A DNA stretch of 64,000 nucleotides from Paramecium pentaurelia (GCA_905183005.1 CAJJDO010000026.1:423717-487716), one strand, 5' to 3'. Positions 14,479 to 26,568 are shown, counted from the first letter of the stretch. Translations and numbers: made by a program. The notes: a model not told the origin generated them from the sequence alone.

Positions 14479-16020
14479 ATGAGATTGCTATTATCTTTGT
14501 TTGTTATTGTTGCACTAATACATTGTAAAACTAAAGAAGAATGGAAGAGTAGATCAGTTTATTAATTGCTTACTGACAGATTTGCTACAAGTTAAGGCAA
14601 ATCAACTTCATGTAATTTAGGCAACTATTGTGGTGGTGATTATAAAGGAATGATTCAATAACTTGATTATATTCAAAGTAAATATACAATTATATTTTTC
14701 AGATTTGGGATTTGATGCTATTTGGATTACACCTGTTGTAGATAATTATGATGGTGGATATCATGGATATTGGGCCAGGAATATGTATGACGTTAATCAT
14801 AATTTTGGTTCTGCTGACGATTTGAAGGCTCTTGTCAATGCCTGTCATTCTAGAGATATATGGGTTATGGTTGATGTTGTAGCTAATCATGTAATTATTT
14901 GATCTTATTTTAGATGGGAAATACAAATACAGTATACAATTAAAATAATCCATTCAATCAATCTTCTCATTATCATGACTGGTGTGATATCACAGACAAA
15001 GATTTTAACTCACATAATCTTTATAATATTGAAAGATGTAGACTTGCTGGTCTAGCTGATCTTAATTAAGATAATTAATTTGTTACAGAATAATTAATCT
15101 AATGGATCAAATGGCTTGTCTAAGAATTTAAATTTGATGGTATTAGAATAGATACACTTATGATGGTTAAAACTGATTTTTGGTATAAATTCTCTAAAGC
15201 TGCTGGTGTCTATACAGTTGGAGAAGTATTTGATGGAGATATGAATTTCTTAAAATAATTTGTTGGTCCTGTTGATGCTTTATTAAATTATCCTCTCTTC
15301 TATACAGCCAGAGATGTATTTCTACATTGGAGAGATATGAATACATTTGAAAATTATTATAATAGTTTAATGAATTCATGGGGTAAGTAAAATATTTAAT
15401 ATGCTGGTAATTTCAATGATAATCATGATAATGCAAGATTCTTAAATGATTAAGTTTAAGGATATATTCCAGATGAAGTATTTTTAAGTGATAAACCTCA
15501 TTTGACCTTCTCTGCTTTGAAGAAACTCTAATTTAAGGCTATCACAGCATTTTGTTTGACTTCTGTAGGAATTCCAATGATTTACTATGGTAGTGAATAA
15601 CTATATGCTGGTGGTAATGATCCAAAAAACAGAGAGGTTTTATGGGGTAATTTAGATCAGTAAAAATTTAAATTTATTATTAGATAATCTGAAATGTATA
15701 AATACATCTAAGCTATAAATCATGCACGTAAAGCTACTAATGCAGGAAATCAAGAATAAATATAAAGATATTCTGATTCTGAAATCTATGCTTTCACTAG
15801 AGGTACTTTATTTGCTGCATTCTCAAGTAAATATGATAGATAGGTTGTCAAGACTATCACATATCATCCATATGCTGAAGGTAATTATTTATTATATATA
15901 AATTTAGGCACAACTCTTTGTAATATCTTTTATCCAACCACTGATTGCATTAAAATTACTAATGGGAAATTTACATTATATTTAAATTATGGTGAAGTTA
16001 AGATCTTTATTCCAAAATGA
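14479..16020 (+). CDS. Secreted GH13 alpha-amylase
   Basis: 488 residues after removal of introns 14678-14702, 14891-14913 and 15881-15907 (25, 23, 27 nt). It starts with a signal peptide (MRLLLSLFVIVALIHC), then the fungal-type amylase layout: SVYQLLTDRFAT, GGDYKGMIQQLDYIQ, WITPVV, region I DVVANH, region II GIRID (nucleophile Asp209), region III GEVF (acid/base Glu233) and region IV NDNHD (Asp301). The numbers sit close to those of Aspergillus TAKA-amylase. All catalytic residues are intact, so it should hydrolyse internal alpha-1,4 bonds of starch, presumably in food vacuoles or outside the cell. Confidence 0.95.
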
Positions 16021-16114
16021 TTTAGATTTATTCATTAATTATAAAAAAAATAATATTAATAAACCATTTTGTTAGTGAAATATAAATTATTAATAAATTT
16101 ATTGTTAAAAATAG

Positions 16115-16856
16115 ATGGACAATCCAATCAAACTAAGTTAATTGAATTCTTCTTCAGAGCATAAGGAAATAGTAGACAAGTTCTTTAAGAATCCAATCCA
16201 ATAAATACAGAAACTTAATTAAAAGTCATCATCTAAATCTGACATAATAAATGAATTGCGCCAAGAGAATTATGATTTAAAAAATATAGTCAATGATTTA
16301 AAATAAAGAATTCAAGAACTAGAATAACAATTATAAAATCAATAAAATCAATAAATCGAAGAAGAAAATTAAGAATAAGTTTCTGTTGAGAAATAATAAA
16401 ATGAAATATAAGAAGAAATGACTGAAGAAGAAAAATCAATTCATTTAGCATTTATGTTATAATAACAAGAAGAAATGGAATTTTAAAATCGTTTAACACA
16501 GTAAATATTTTTAATTTATTCTATATTAGAATGTAAAATAATGTAGATCTTGATTAAATGAGTTATGAATAATTATAAGAATTATAAGAAAAAATGGGAT
16601 TTGTAAGTAGAGGTTTGCTCCAAAATTAAATTCAATCACTTTTAAAATAATGCAAAATTAAACAATAAATCAATGATTGGTATGAATTGTTATAGAATTT
16701 AGTTGTACAATTTGTTTAGAAGATAGTGGTAATCCTGTTGAAATTGAATTGGAATGTTGTCATGTATTTCATTAAGAATGTATTTCTGAATGGCTTTCAA
16801 GAGAAAAACATTGTCCTGTATGTAAAAGAGATATCAATCTTAGTAAATTCAAATGA
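16115..16856 (+). CDS. RING-H2 finger protein, probable E3 ubiquitin ligase
   Basis: 229 residues from three exons (introns 16501-16529, 29 nt, and 16680-16702, 23 nt). The N-terminal two thirds are Gln/Glu-rich and likely coiled-coil; the C-terminus is a RING-H2: CTIC, then CCHVFHQEC, then CPVC, giving the C3H2C3 ligand set. The second intron falls just before the first zinc-ligand pair and is needed to keep it in frame. No transmembrane segment. Likely a cytosolic E3 ligase; substrate unknown. Confidence 0.85.
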
Positions 16857-17143
16857 TATATGTTTTTACTTATTTACTGTAAATATTTGTTATTTTCAAT
16901 TAACTATTTAAGATTTACAAATAGAATTTTCAATAAAATTCTAGAAATGGATTTTATAAAAAATGAACTAGAATTATATAGTATATTCAGATAAATTATA
17001 TTTTACTAATATGGAAGTTTTGGATAAGATCTTCTTTTTAATTATTAGATTGAAATTAAAGTAGATTGAAAAGGAAAAAGGAATGAATGTTTGGAATATG
17101 AATAAATAATATATAATAAATATATTATTCACAAAAACGAATA

Positions 17144-17952
17144 ATGTAAGATCGAGATGACTTCTAAGGATCCGAATCAGACATCGGAAGAAAATCGGAG
17201 GAGATTTTGTTTAAGTGTATACGCATATTCATAGCATTGTCGATTTATATAATTTTGCAATTAATAGCAATTCGGATTGAATATTAGATCAAATGGATTA
17301 TTATTGGACTTATATTTTTTGTATGCGATTCAGTCATATGGATCTTAAGTATCAAATGGCTATGTATTTAATAAATATTTTACTAGATTAATAGTAATAT
17401 CCAAGAATTGCCAAAGTATTTTTAGCAATTGCTTAAAATTCTACTCTAGGATTATTACCTATTTTTATAATACTCCTTTGTTTATAATTTGATGGTATTA
17501 TAAATCAGAATCCCATTCTAATTGTTTTACCTTTGTTTGTTTGGAAAATTTTATTATTATCATTCCTAATTTTTATAATACCAGGATTATGTGATGATAA
17601 TTATGGATCTAAAAAATGGGTAGCTGTCATTTTAATTTATTATATTTCCATCATTTATACTGAAATCATAGCATTAATTTAGTTACAATAACATTTTAAT
17701 TGGTTTTGGGTTGTTTCATTATTGTTGTTTGCCATATTCTACAATATTGTCACACTCATTACAGATTGTTCTATTTCTATAATATGGCCATGCTTTATTT
17801 TAGTATGTTTCATTTATTGTTTAACACAATTAACAATTATCTTAAATGAGATAAACAATGACTAATAACCATCAAAATCTATTTAATATTTAACTATAAT
17901 GCCAATTCTAATAATTAGTCTAATTAATTTAATCAAATAAATAATTGTGTGA
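17144..17952 (+). CDS. Multi-spanning membrane protein of unknown family
   Basis: 261 residues with one intron (17364-17386, 23 nt). A short acidic cytosolic N-terminus (QDRDDFQGSESDIG) is followed by about eight hydrophobic segments, for example IRIFIALSIYIILQLIAIR, IIIGLIFFVCDSVIW and VAVILIYYISIIY. No catalytic or transport motif that I recognise. The frame across the intron and the TGA end at 17950 make it a convincing gene; function is unknown. Confidence 0.75.
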
Positions 17953-18432
17953 ATTAATAATATCAATTTATATTATAATATCAGATCTATTCTAATAGTT
18001 TAATAATATGTTTATTCACCTTACCATTTTCTAATATCTCAATTAATCAATTATATTTTTATAATGTACTTTATTTGAATTATCATCTTCTACAACTTCT
18101 TGAACTCAATAATAGCCAAGCATTCCTTTTCTTTATTATATCATATATTATTATAAATAAATAAGTAAGTATTATTTAAATTATAAATGTCAAATAGCTT
18201 AACTTATTTTTTTTATATTCATTCCATTTTATAGATATTAAAATTTGTAATTTAAGTGAAACCACAGATTCTTTTTGTTGTAGCACTTTCATCCACTTTT
18301 TCAAAACTTTTATAGACTTGTAGTTATTATTACATAGTTGTTATTGATAAAATTTTAACCATAATAATAAATATTTTCTGAAAGATATTATGTCTATGAA
18401 TAGATGTTACGTATTGATAAATATAATAAAAA
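17953..18432. other. Intergenic, convergent gene ends
   Basis: AT-rich spacer between two convergent genes. I see no open frame with protein-like composition and no repeat. Confidence 0.5.
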
Positions 18433-19828
18433 TCAAATTTAAAATTTAGGTTTACAATTTAAGTATTTTGGAACATCAGCAAATTTAGATGGAACATTAT
18501 AAGTACCAGGACCTGGACTATTATTAATATTATAAATGGGTTTTCTTTTGTTCGATTTACCAAATCCCCAACTAGGTCCCATTAAAGTATTTTTTAATTC
18601 ATACGCTCCAGGTCCTGGCTATTTATCAGAAGATAAAGCCTTAATTTACTTCGCTAATTTAACTATCTTGACAGATCCATCATAAGAATAACATAACTTA
18701 TCTTAAGGATTATAAGTTCCTAATGTAAATTTAATTAAAAACCTGGTCCTGGTATTCGTTAAGGTCGTATTTGAGTTCTTGCTCCTTTGATTGTGATATT
18801 ACCTAATTTTTATGGTGGACAATCATAAGCTCCTGGTCCTGGCACAAATTATGAATCATAATCAGACATTGAAGTTCTATTTGCTTTACTTAAACTATAG
18901 CTAGGCTGCTTTTTTTTACTTCTGGCATCATAATTTCTATGTTAAGAATAATTATTCAACTTACTCAGAGTAATACCTTCCAGGTCCAGGATTTTGGGAA
19001 ATTTTTTATTAAGGAATCCTTGATTCTTTACCCATTTTGAAGACAGGTTAAGCATATTTTATAAATGAAATATCAGGAGAGTATTTTCCTGGCCCTGGTA
19101 TATATTTATCGCATTCTTAAGTCTTTAATTTTGGCTTTAATGTAAAACTCTGTTGTGTCAACGTACTTTTTAATTCATACATTCCAGGACCAGGCGAACT
19201 CATATCTAATGATGAATGCATTTTTAAATTATTCTTTGATCCAAATCCCCATGAGGGCTATGATTTATGTGGTGAAAATTTATCATAGTTTGTCATATTG
19301 TATTCTAGGATAATAATTAAAATATACATCCTGGTCCAGGTGAACTAGCTCCATCATCCATTGTTTTTAATCTTTTTTCTATAGGAAATTTACTAGAATT
19401 CATTGTTAGATGAGTCTAATTTAAATCATAAGTTCCAGGGCCTGGAACAAAATTTTTGATTATTTTATCAATTTTAACACCCATACTATATGATGGAATT
19501 CGTTTTTAAATGGTTAAGTATGAATCTTCTTTGTAATTGCCTGGTCCAGGAGATTAAGAAATAACTTTCTGTTTCAGTTTACCCTTAAAAGTACAACATG
19601 GAGCACCATTTATTTAAGATTTATAAGGATATTATCCTGGACCAGGAGAGTATGATTTTATTCTTATCTCCCTCCTTACTTTACCTCCTATTCTAAAAAT
19701 ATATAACGATTATACGTCCATTAAGGAGAGGTTGTTTGGTTATTTAAGGAGTAAGCATTAGGAGCAGGAACAAAATTTTTATTAGGGCTATCTCTTTTAG
19801 CAGTTCCTATTGAATAGGCAGAAACCAT
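18433..19828 (-). CDS. STPGR (sperm-tail PG-rich repeat) protein, ODF3-like
   Basis: 432 residues after removing introns at 19693-19715, 19305-19327, 18937-18964 and 18720-18742 (23, 23, 28, 23 nt). It contains eleven PGPGxY repeats (SPGPGQY, SPGPGNY, VPGPGTY, IPGPGKY, NPGPGRY, QPGPGAY and others) separated by 25-35 residues, many followed by SWGFG or FxMG-type segments, plus a worn first copy (PAPNAY). This repeat binds microtubule surfaces in ciliary axonemes and sperm tails, so a structural axonemal role is likely. Introns 2 and 4 both interrupt a PGPG-x-Y motif. Confidence 0.92.
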
Positions 19829-20703
19829 AAAACAAGTTATTAAAATTTATTGTATACATTTAAATAGAAAATATATTGTATTTTTATTGACATGAACAAT
19901 TTATTTTTATAATTTTTATTTCAAGTCTTAACATTAATAATAATATCATAGATTAGCATAATTAAATAAGTTATATTATGAGTCTAAAAACAAAGTAACA
20001 GGCTTAGATTATATAATATCACTAAGAATTTTACTTTTGATTATTACTAAGAATCAACGCATTATTATTGAAGGATTTGAATTACAATTATAATCGTGAT
20101 AATTAAACAACAATTTATAAATGTAATTACATTTTAATTATTTCCATTACTTAATATTCAAATTTAACTTAAATAATAAGAAAAAAACCAATATCAATAA
20201 TAGAAACAATTTAAATTTAATTGATAAAAATTTATAACATATAAAAAGAGAATATGATTATAACAATGTGAATATGGCTCTGAAAAAATTTTTTATTATT
20301 AAAACTGGTATTTAATTACTTATTTTTAAATTTGTTCTGCATAACAAGTGAAAGGTAGTAGCTATTCTGATTGATGAGGAGATATCCTTATAAAGGTTTC
20401 AAATATTCAGGTGAAAATTGAAATAGTTTGCTCTATAAAATGATTAGAGGATGAAGTTAAGAACTTCTTTAAAATGTATGATTTTAAATTTAGATTAGAA
20501 ATTTAATTTAATAATTACTTTACAAATGTGGAAATTTTTTGATGGTAATTTTAAAATATTCAAATTATATCAAAATATTACAAAAGATGTGATGAATGTT
20601 CAACTATTATGTTGAAACATTTTTTCTTAAATTAAAAATGAAAATATATTACTCAACTTATTGATAATAGAATAGTAAATAAATATTATATCTAAAAATA
20701 GTA
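19829..20703. other. Intergenic with a possible worn coding fragment
   Basis: Mostly AT-rich spacer. On the plus strand around 20440-20640 one frame reads EDEVKNFFKMYDFKFRLEI and continues past an in-frame TGA, which may be a decayed gene piece or chance. Nothing else supported. Confidence 0.3.
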
Positions 20704-21382
20704 ATGGGTGGGTGTGGATCTCAAGAAAAAGAGTTAAGAGAAAAGGTAGGATTTTCTTAAAGTGGTTAAGATTATGCACTAAAAAATTTAGTAAAATGAC
20801 AAAACAAAAACCAGAATATTTATAATTTTTATAAAATGAAAATAGAAGAATATTTTAGTTTTTAAGGTTTTAAATAATATTCTACAGAGAATCCTGTGTT
20901 AGCATAAAAGCTCTATATTTTTATCAGAAATTATGATGGATAAAATTATGTCGACACTCTTACATTTCTCACATTGATATTTAAAAAATAAAACTTTAGT
21001 TGATTTATTTACAAGAGTTTCAATGCAATTGTAAAACTAATTCAAGAATTTAGATATATATGCACTATTCACTTTAGTATCTTTATCATGTCCTGAAATT
21101 ATTTAAAGAGATACATTCAATATAAATAATGTATACAAAATTATTGTGAATTATTCAAATGCAGTAAAACTATTTAAAGTAAATAATATAATTGATTATT
21201 AGGAACTCAGTGGATATGATCATCATAAAATTTGGATTGATGGTAAATAATTATAAGCAAGTAGACTTGTGGAAGAAGACAAAACATTTTAAAGTGGTTC
21301 AATATTATATTCAAATTATCTTTATATTTCATCGTATTATCAAAAATACAATTCATTTAAGTAAATTCCTTTTTTTATTTGA
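20704..21382 (+). CDS. Hypothetical protein with myristoylation-type N-terminus and a 1-nt indel
   Basis: Starts MGGCGSQEKELREK, a plausible N-myristoylation/palmitoylation signal, has a 24-nt intron at 20791-20814, and then reads well (KLYIFIRNYDGQNYVDTLTFLTLIF) up to a run of six A near 20988. After that the protein continues in the next frame (NKTLVDLFTRVSMQLQNQFK...) to TGA at 21380. Deleting one A from the run restores one frame of about 217 residues, so this is either a sequencing error, a real frameshift, or a recent pseudogene. An alternative last intron (21361-21384) cannot be excluded. No family recognised. Confidence 0.6.
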
Positions 21383-21809
21383 AGATCAAATTTCCCCCCT
21401 AATTTCTAGTAGACTCAAGGATAGCACTTATTTTTAAATCAAATTAACTCCAAAAATTGTTAATCTCATGATTAAGAATACATAATTTAAGTTCTTTTTA
21501 AATTGAGAACCTTTATAGTTATTAAGATTTAATTATGAAAGAACCCACATAATTAAAATGTGTTTTAATAGTACAACTACATAGTTGAGTCAGATGTCTT
21601 ATAAAGAGAAGAGGGATAAATTTATAATTTAATTACACATAAAAGTAACCCTTATTTAATCAACTTTTTATGATTTTATATTCTACATATAGCTGATTAT
21701 AAAACTGCTAAATTATTAAACAAACTGATCTTTTTGTTCCTTTGAAATCAAATTTTTACTTTATCTTACTTAGAAATATTAATAAAAATCATATTTTTCA
21801 AGTAATTAA

Positions 21810-22575
21810 ATGAATTCTTAAGAATCCAACATGCCCAAGAACCAAATATAGAGTGCACTAAATCATGAGCATATTCAAAGATTTTAGTCCGACGAATCTA
21901 ATTAAAAGTCAGATTTTCTTCTTCTAAGTTTGGATAGGAGCTTCTTTAATCTCACTCTCCTATATAAATCTTTAATCAAAGTAAATATTGAAAAGGAGAA
22001 AAGTCAAGATAGACCCTTAGTGGATTCCATTCTACAAGATTGTTTTTCTTAAATTAGGATAGGAGCTTCTTAACCAGAGAGCTTATATGCAAAGAGACAC
22101 CATATTCGTATACAAAGCCAATAAGAAAAGAATTTATCTTGATTGAATAGATATCTTTAAATCTAGCCATATAATGAGTCTCTATCATCTTAATGTGATA
22201 ACTGATCATCATAATAGGTCTAAATAATCTCTGAAGAGTGATAGTTGAAAGCATTTTATTAAGAGGCACTAATCTCATTAAGAAAAGATTAACCATTTCT
22301 ATTATCATTTCAAAGTCAAGTCTCTATAAAAAGTCTTTGTTAAAATACTTTCAATTCAACCAGGTCTAGGTTAAGGTACTACTTATTTTAAATTTGCAAT
22401 CGAAAAATAAATTTTAGTGTGGATGAAAAAAGAATTAATTAAACTCAATTAAGAGATATAATTATTAACCTAAATTAATAAGGGAGAAATGATTAAGTAT
22501 AATACACATTTTTAGTTTTTAGAGAAGAGATAAAAAAGAATTTTAGTATAGCAATCCTTTACTTCCAATAAATGA
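21810..22575 (+). CDS. Uncertain coding region
   Basis: ATG 21810 opens a 110-codon frame to TGA 22140 (MNSQESNMPKNQIQSALN...), Ser/Gln-rich and protein-like. Downstream, another plus frame (22249-22575) reads KILSIQPGLGQGTTYFKFA and on to TGA, and may be further exons of the same gene, but I could not join them with a convincing intron. A 14-bp direct repeat (gataggagcttctt) occurs near 21943 and 22060. A minus-strand frame over the same bases is also open. Treat as provisional. Confidence 0.3.
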
Positions 22576-22640
22576 AGAGGAAGAAGAAAAATAATAAGCA
22601 AAATGATATTTTTAAAATATATATAATTAAAATATAATTT

Positions 22641-23316
22641 ATGGAATCACCAGTTTTATCAAAGCAATTAGAATTGTCAGAATTAAAATAGATAATCAAA
22701 AATAGGTTCTCCTTTGATAGAAGAAAAGTAATATTCTTTACTTTAAATTCTTGTTTATTGGGATTAGCTGTATTTAGTTTATTTTCTGCTATTACACTTG
22801 AAAGCAATTCATAAATCTTTAGAATTAGAACATATTTGACAGATTAAAACTTATAAAATAGAGAATAAGCAAGAAAATTAGAAACTATATTGATTCCATA
22901 AAATATTGCTTAATTATGTACAATTGTTTCTTCGATAATTGGTTATTATGGAATTTATCAAAAATCTTAAAAAGTAATTAGTATTTGAATACATTTTAGA
23001 TCTTACATCTATTCCCTATTAGTTTAGGAATTAGTTTAGCATTCAGAACAATTGCTACTATTGTAATTATCTCTTACTTTAATACAATATAATCAGTATG
23101 AAATTATTCAAAATTTAGGTTTTTGAAGAAGAGGTAGGAACTTTTATAACTTTATAAATCTTATTTTTGGCTTTTAATTGGTTGTTTTGTGTTTTTGCTT
23201 ATTAATAATTCAAGAAAGCTTAAGTAGAATATCATATAGTCACTAAAGATAGAGAAAGATTAATTATGGATAATAATATGGCTTATGAATTAATAAAGAA
23301 AATCATAAAAAATTGA
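22641..23316 (+). CDS. Four-TM membrane protein, unknown function
   Basis: 208 residues with introns 22974-22999 (26 nt) and 23096-23118 (23 nt). Four hydrophobic segments: VIFFTLNSCLLGLAVFSLF, IAQLCTIVSSIIGYYGIY, ISLGISLAFRTIATIVIIS and ILFLAFNWLFCVFAYQQF, then a charged C-terminal tail. The arrangement resembles small four-TM proteins, but no signature motif places it in a named family. Confidence 0.75.
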
Positions 23317-23355
23317 TTTATTGTAATACATATACGCATTAATATTTTACATAAA

Positions 23356-24078
23356 TCACGATTTATTAAAATAGAAATAATCCTATGGATTTACTATTTT
23401 ACTTAAAATATCACCTATTACTGATAGATATTTAATTTTATCTTGTAGATTCGATCTCAATATTTATGCATATGCATGTTTTTAAAAAAATTCAATTGAC
23501 AAAGTTTAAAAAAGAGTTTTGAAAATATCTTAAATTCTTTTAGTATTTGATGGATTTGTATAACATAACATAAGCATTTCTTCTAAAGCTTTTATTTCGA
23601 TTGAATTAATCCAAGCCCAGAAATGAGGTAATAGATTTTGATTATCTGCAAAATATAATTTTACTTTTTCTATAGATGATGTATCTTCAACAATAAATTT
23701 CATTTGACTCTTAATTAAATATAATTTAATTAAGGAGTCTTCATTACTATCTTATGATTTTGAGATTCCTTGTTTTTGATATTATATTTAATTAATGAGA
23801 TTATTGACAGCTTCTGACTATTCTTGCTAAACAATTTTAGTTTCCCCAATCTGATTCAGAATCTTGTTTAACTAAGCTTATTAAATGAGCTATTATAAAA
23901 AACTTAAAGGTATTGTAACAGCTGGAGTATAACATTTTTAAAATTAGAATTATAAATTAAGTTATGGATATTTAGTTGTTTGATTCTAAGAGCCACTCTA
24001 TTCATGCTAATTTTAAACAATCCTAATTGGAGCCACTTTCACTGTCTTTTTATTTTCTTAATATGGTTCAAAACTCAT
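23356..24078 (-). CDS. Hypothetical protein, single exon
   Basis: 240 codons without an intron from ATG at 24076-24078 to TGA at 23356-23358. The first third is Gln/Asn-rich and disordered; the rest is mixed alpha-helical in character (SSIEKVKLYFADNQNLLPHF, ALEEMLMLCYTNPSNTKRIQ). No domain recognised. Tail-to-tail with the four-TM gene, only 39 bp apart. Confidence 0.65.
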
Positions 24079-24154
24079 AAAACTAGATTTTTTAAATTTG
24101 TGTATTTACTTTTTTAAAAAATATTTTATATATAAAATATTTATATAATTAAAT

Positions 24155-24651
24155 GTAAAGACAGATTCAAATATAGAAATTATTAAATAGTAACCATTTA
24201 CTTTTGGATTATCTTTATTATATCCAATCTATGAATCCATAACTAAAAAATTGTCAACTAATACTAAAAAGGATGTATAAATACTTTAAATTCCATTACA
24301 AATATTTTATATGATAATGGCGGTATGGTCAATGTTTAATTATATTTTTAATTATAAAGAATATAATAATTTAAAGGTTTTTAAAGATATATTTAAAAAT
24401 TTGAATATATTAAAGTTATATAGGTTATGAATATCTCCGAGTTTTTTATTTTGATTATATTATTTATAAATTTCTGATTGATATTTAGTATAGTAATCAA
24501 AAGTTTGTTAGTATATCCTATAATAATATATCTTGTGACAATGGCCTTTTCCAAAATTAGAAAAGAATGGATGATTGAAAGACAATAGAGTCAGATGGAA
24601 ACTTAATCAAATTAAAGAAGTAAAATAAATTAATCTCATTAAAATGTCTGA
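24155..24651 (+). pseudogene. Decayed tandem copy of the DHHC-type gene
   Basis: A frame lacking a start codon reads PIYESITKKLSTNTKKDVQ then IPLQIFYMIMAVWSMFNY, clearly related in protein and DNA to IPLQIIYIMVVWSLF of the intact gene 650 bp downstream. The cysteine-rich DHHC core is missing. A later frame (AFSKIRKEWMIERQQSQ) ends at TGA 24649. Most simply a truncated duplicate; the boundaries are approximate. Confidence 0.45.
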
Positions 24652-24805
24652 AAAATAATTATGATATTTTTTCTATTTTATTATTGTAATATTTCTAAGA
24701 TATTGGAAGACAGAGTTAACATAAAATTTAATAATATATTTCTGCAATTACTGATATTAGATTGTATTATTTATTCTATAATAAAAATAATTTACTATAG
24801 AATAA

Positions 24806-25731
24806 ATGGAAAATTAATATGAAGTTAACCTTTAATCGATTCTGAAGGATGTTTCAAAAAAAGGCTGGTTGATCAATTTATACATGCTAGTTTTTTAATA
24901 TTTTTCTACAATTTACTTGACATTACTCAACCCTTATTCTAGTGCATACATTTAAATGATAAAAATATTATGGATTCCATTACAAATAATTTACATAATG
25001 GTTGTTTGGTCATTGTTTAAATGTTTTGTTAGTGACCCTGGAAGAGTATATTTATATAAAATTCAGGTTCCAAAGCATTGGTAAATGTTTTTCGGTTAAT
25101 AAGGAAGAAATAGATATTGTTTATTATGCCATAATTATAAACCTGATCGATGCAATCATTGTTTTGAGTAAAAAACTATTTTATAATATAAGATGTAAGA
25201 GATGTGTATTAAATATGGATCATCATTCATTTTGGATTAAAAATTGTGTAGGATATTATAATTCCAAATTTTATTTACTGTTTTGGTTCTACATAAATTT
25301 ATCTGCAACATTTAGCCTAATAGTCGTAAGTTTATAAATATACCCTAAAATAATGAATCTATTTTATAGAGATGATAAATAAGAAATTCAGAATTAATCT
25401 AATCTACCTACTCTCTTATTGTAATAAATTTACATAACATAGATTATTATATTTATTTGTAATTGCTGTATTAACCTTAAAAAGTTTAATTGTTCGCATA
25501 AAATTAGCAATAACTAATCAAACTATAATTAGCCAATTAGATTAAAGAGGTCAATAAGATGGTTAGAGATTTTAGTATGATATTAGGTATAAATTTAATT
25601 AATCTTTTATTGTTAAAGAAAATTGGTTTTAAGTAATGGGTACAAATCCTTGGTTATGGCCATTTCCTATATATGGATAAAGTGGAAGACCAAAAGGGGA
25701 TGGAATTAATTGGTAGCGTAATCAAAATTGA
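24806..25731 (+). CDS. DHHC-family palmitoyltransferase-like protein with DHHS core
   Basis: 291 residues; introns 25168-25192 and 25562-25586 (25 nt each). Membrane segments flank a zinc-binding cysteine-rich domain: CLLCHNYKPDRCNHCFECKR, then CVLNMDHHSFWIKNCVGYYN. The C-terminus has the expected VMGTNPWLWPFP motif near the end. Everything matches the protein S-acyltransferase family except that the catalytic Cys of DHHC is Ser (tca at 25226-25228 region), while NCVG and the zinc ligands are kept. It may be a catalytically dead or altered acyltransferase. Located next to a decayed copy of itself. Confidence 0.85.
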
Positions 25732-25827
25732 AAACAACTTAAAACTAATAAAATGATAATGATAAAAGTAATAATTATTAAAAATATTAATATTTCCCAC
25801 CCTTTATTTTATATTTAATTAATAAAA

Positions 25828-26511
25828 ATGGAGGCTAATTAAGTCAACGACTAAGTGATAAAATAGTTATTATAATCAAAAAAGGTATGTGTATAAAACA
25901 ATTTATAGTATAAAGAATTAGTTGATGCAGCAACATAAATGGGTTTAGTGAAATTGTACTCGAAAATGAAATATGATGGAATAATTTATTCAATTGGTTA
26001 AATAGTTTAATTATCAATTGATGGAAATAGAGATAAGAAAATATATGGAAAATTAATAGGATTTTGTAATTTATAAGTGGATGAATATTAAATACCCATG
26101 ATCAAAGTGTAAAAATATATTAATAAATTGGAATTACCCTAAAAATTAAAAGAATTATAAGAAGGGATAAGTGAATTTGAATTGTTTTAATCAGAAATAG
26201 AGGAGTGGTTATTTTGCACTTAAATTGATCATGAAATAAATTTGATATCAATTAAGGAATATGAAGAAATGACAATTTAAAATGAAAGAACATATTTTAC
26301 TAGAGCTGATTATAATGTAGAAAAGGATAAATTTACTCCTCCTATTTCTAAATGGACAAGAATCTGTATTTGTAATTAAATATCAAATCCTGATAAATCT
26401 TATATTTAATGTGATAGATGTTCTAAATGGTTACATTATGAATGTGCTGGTGTTTAAGCATAATTAGCATAAGATATGAACTTTTATTGTGCAATGTGCA
26501 GAAAGAAATGA
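25828..26511 (+). CDS. BAH + PHD finger chromatin-reader protein
   Basis: 227 codons with no intron needed. Residues about 35-130 look like a BAH domain (YDGIIYSIGQIVQLSIDGN...KIYGKLIGF); the C-terminal 55 residues form a PHD finger (ICICNQ...YIQCDRCSKWLHYECAGV...YCAMCRKK) with Cys4-His-Cys3 ligands and the conserved Trp. This pair is typical of histone-tail readers, so nuclear chromatin binding is likely. Positions 25886-25909 (gtatgtg...atttatag) look exactly like a 24-nt intron without an in-frame stop; if it is one, the protein is eight residues shorter. Confidence 0.85.
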
Positions 26512-26568
26512 CTTCAATGACTATATATCTATAAATAATTTTCTAAATTATTATCATCTAAATAAATA

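Noticed and set aside
22054..22308. Minus-strand ORF of 84 codons
   Set aside because: With only TGA as stop, open frames of this size are expected by chance in AT-rich DNA, and no start, intron or domain supports it over the plus-strand frames.
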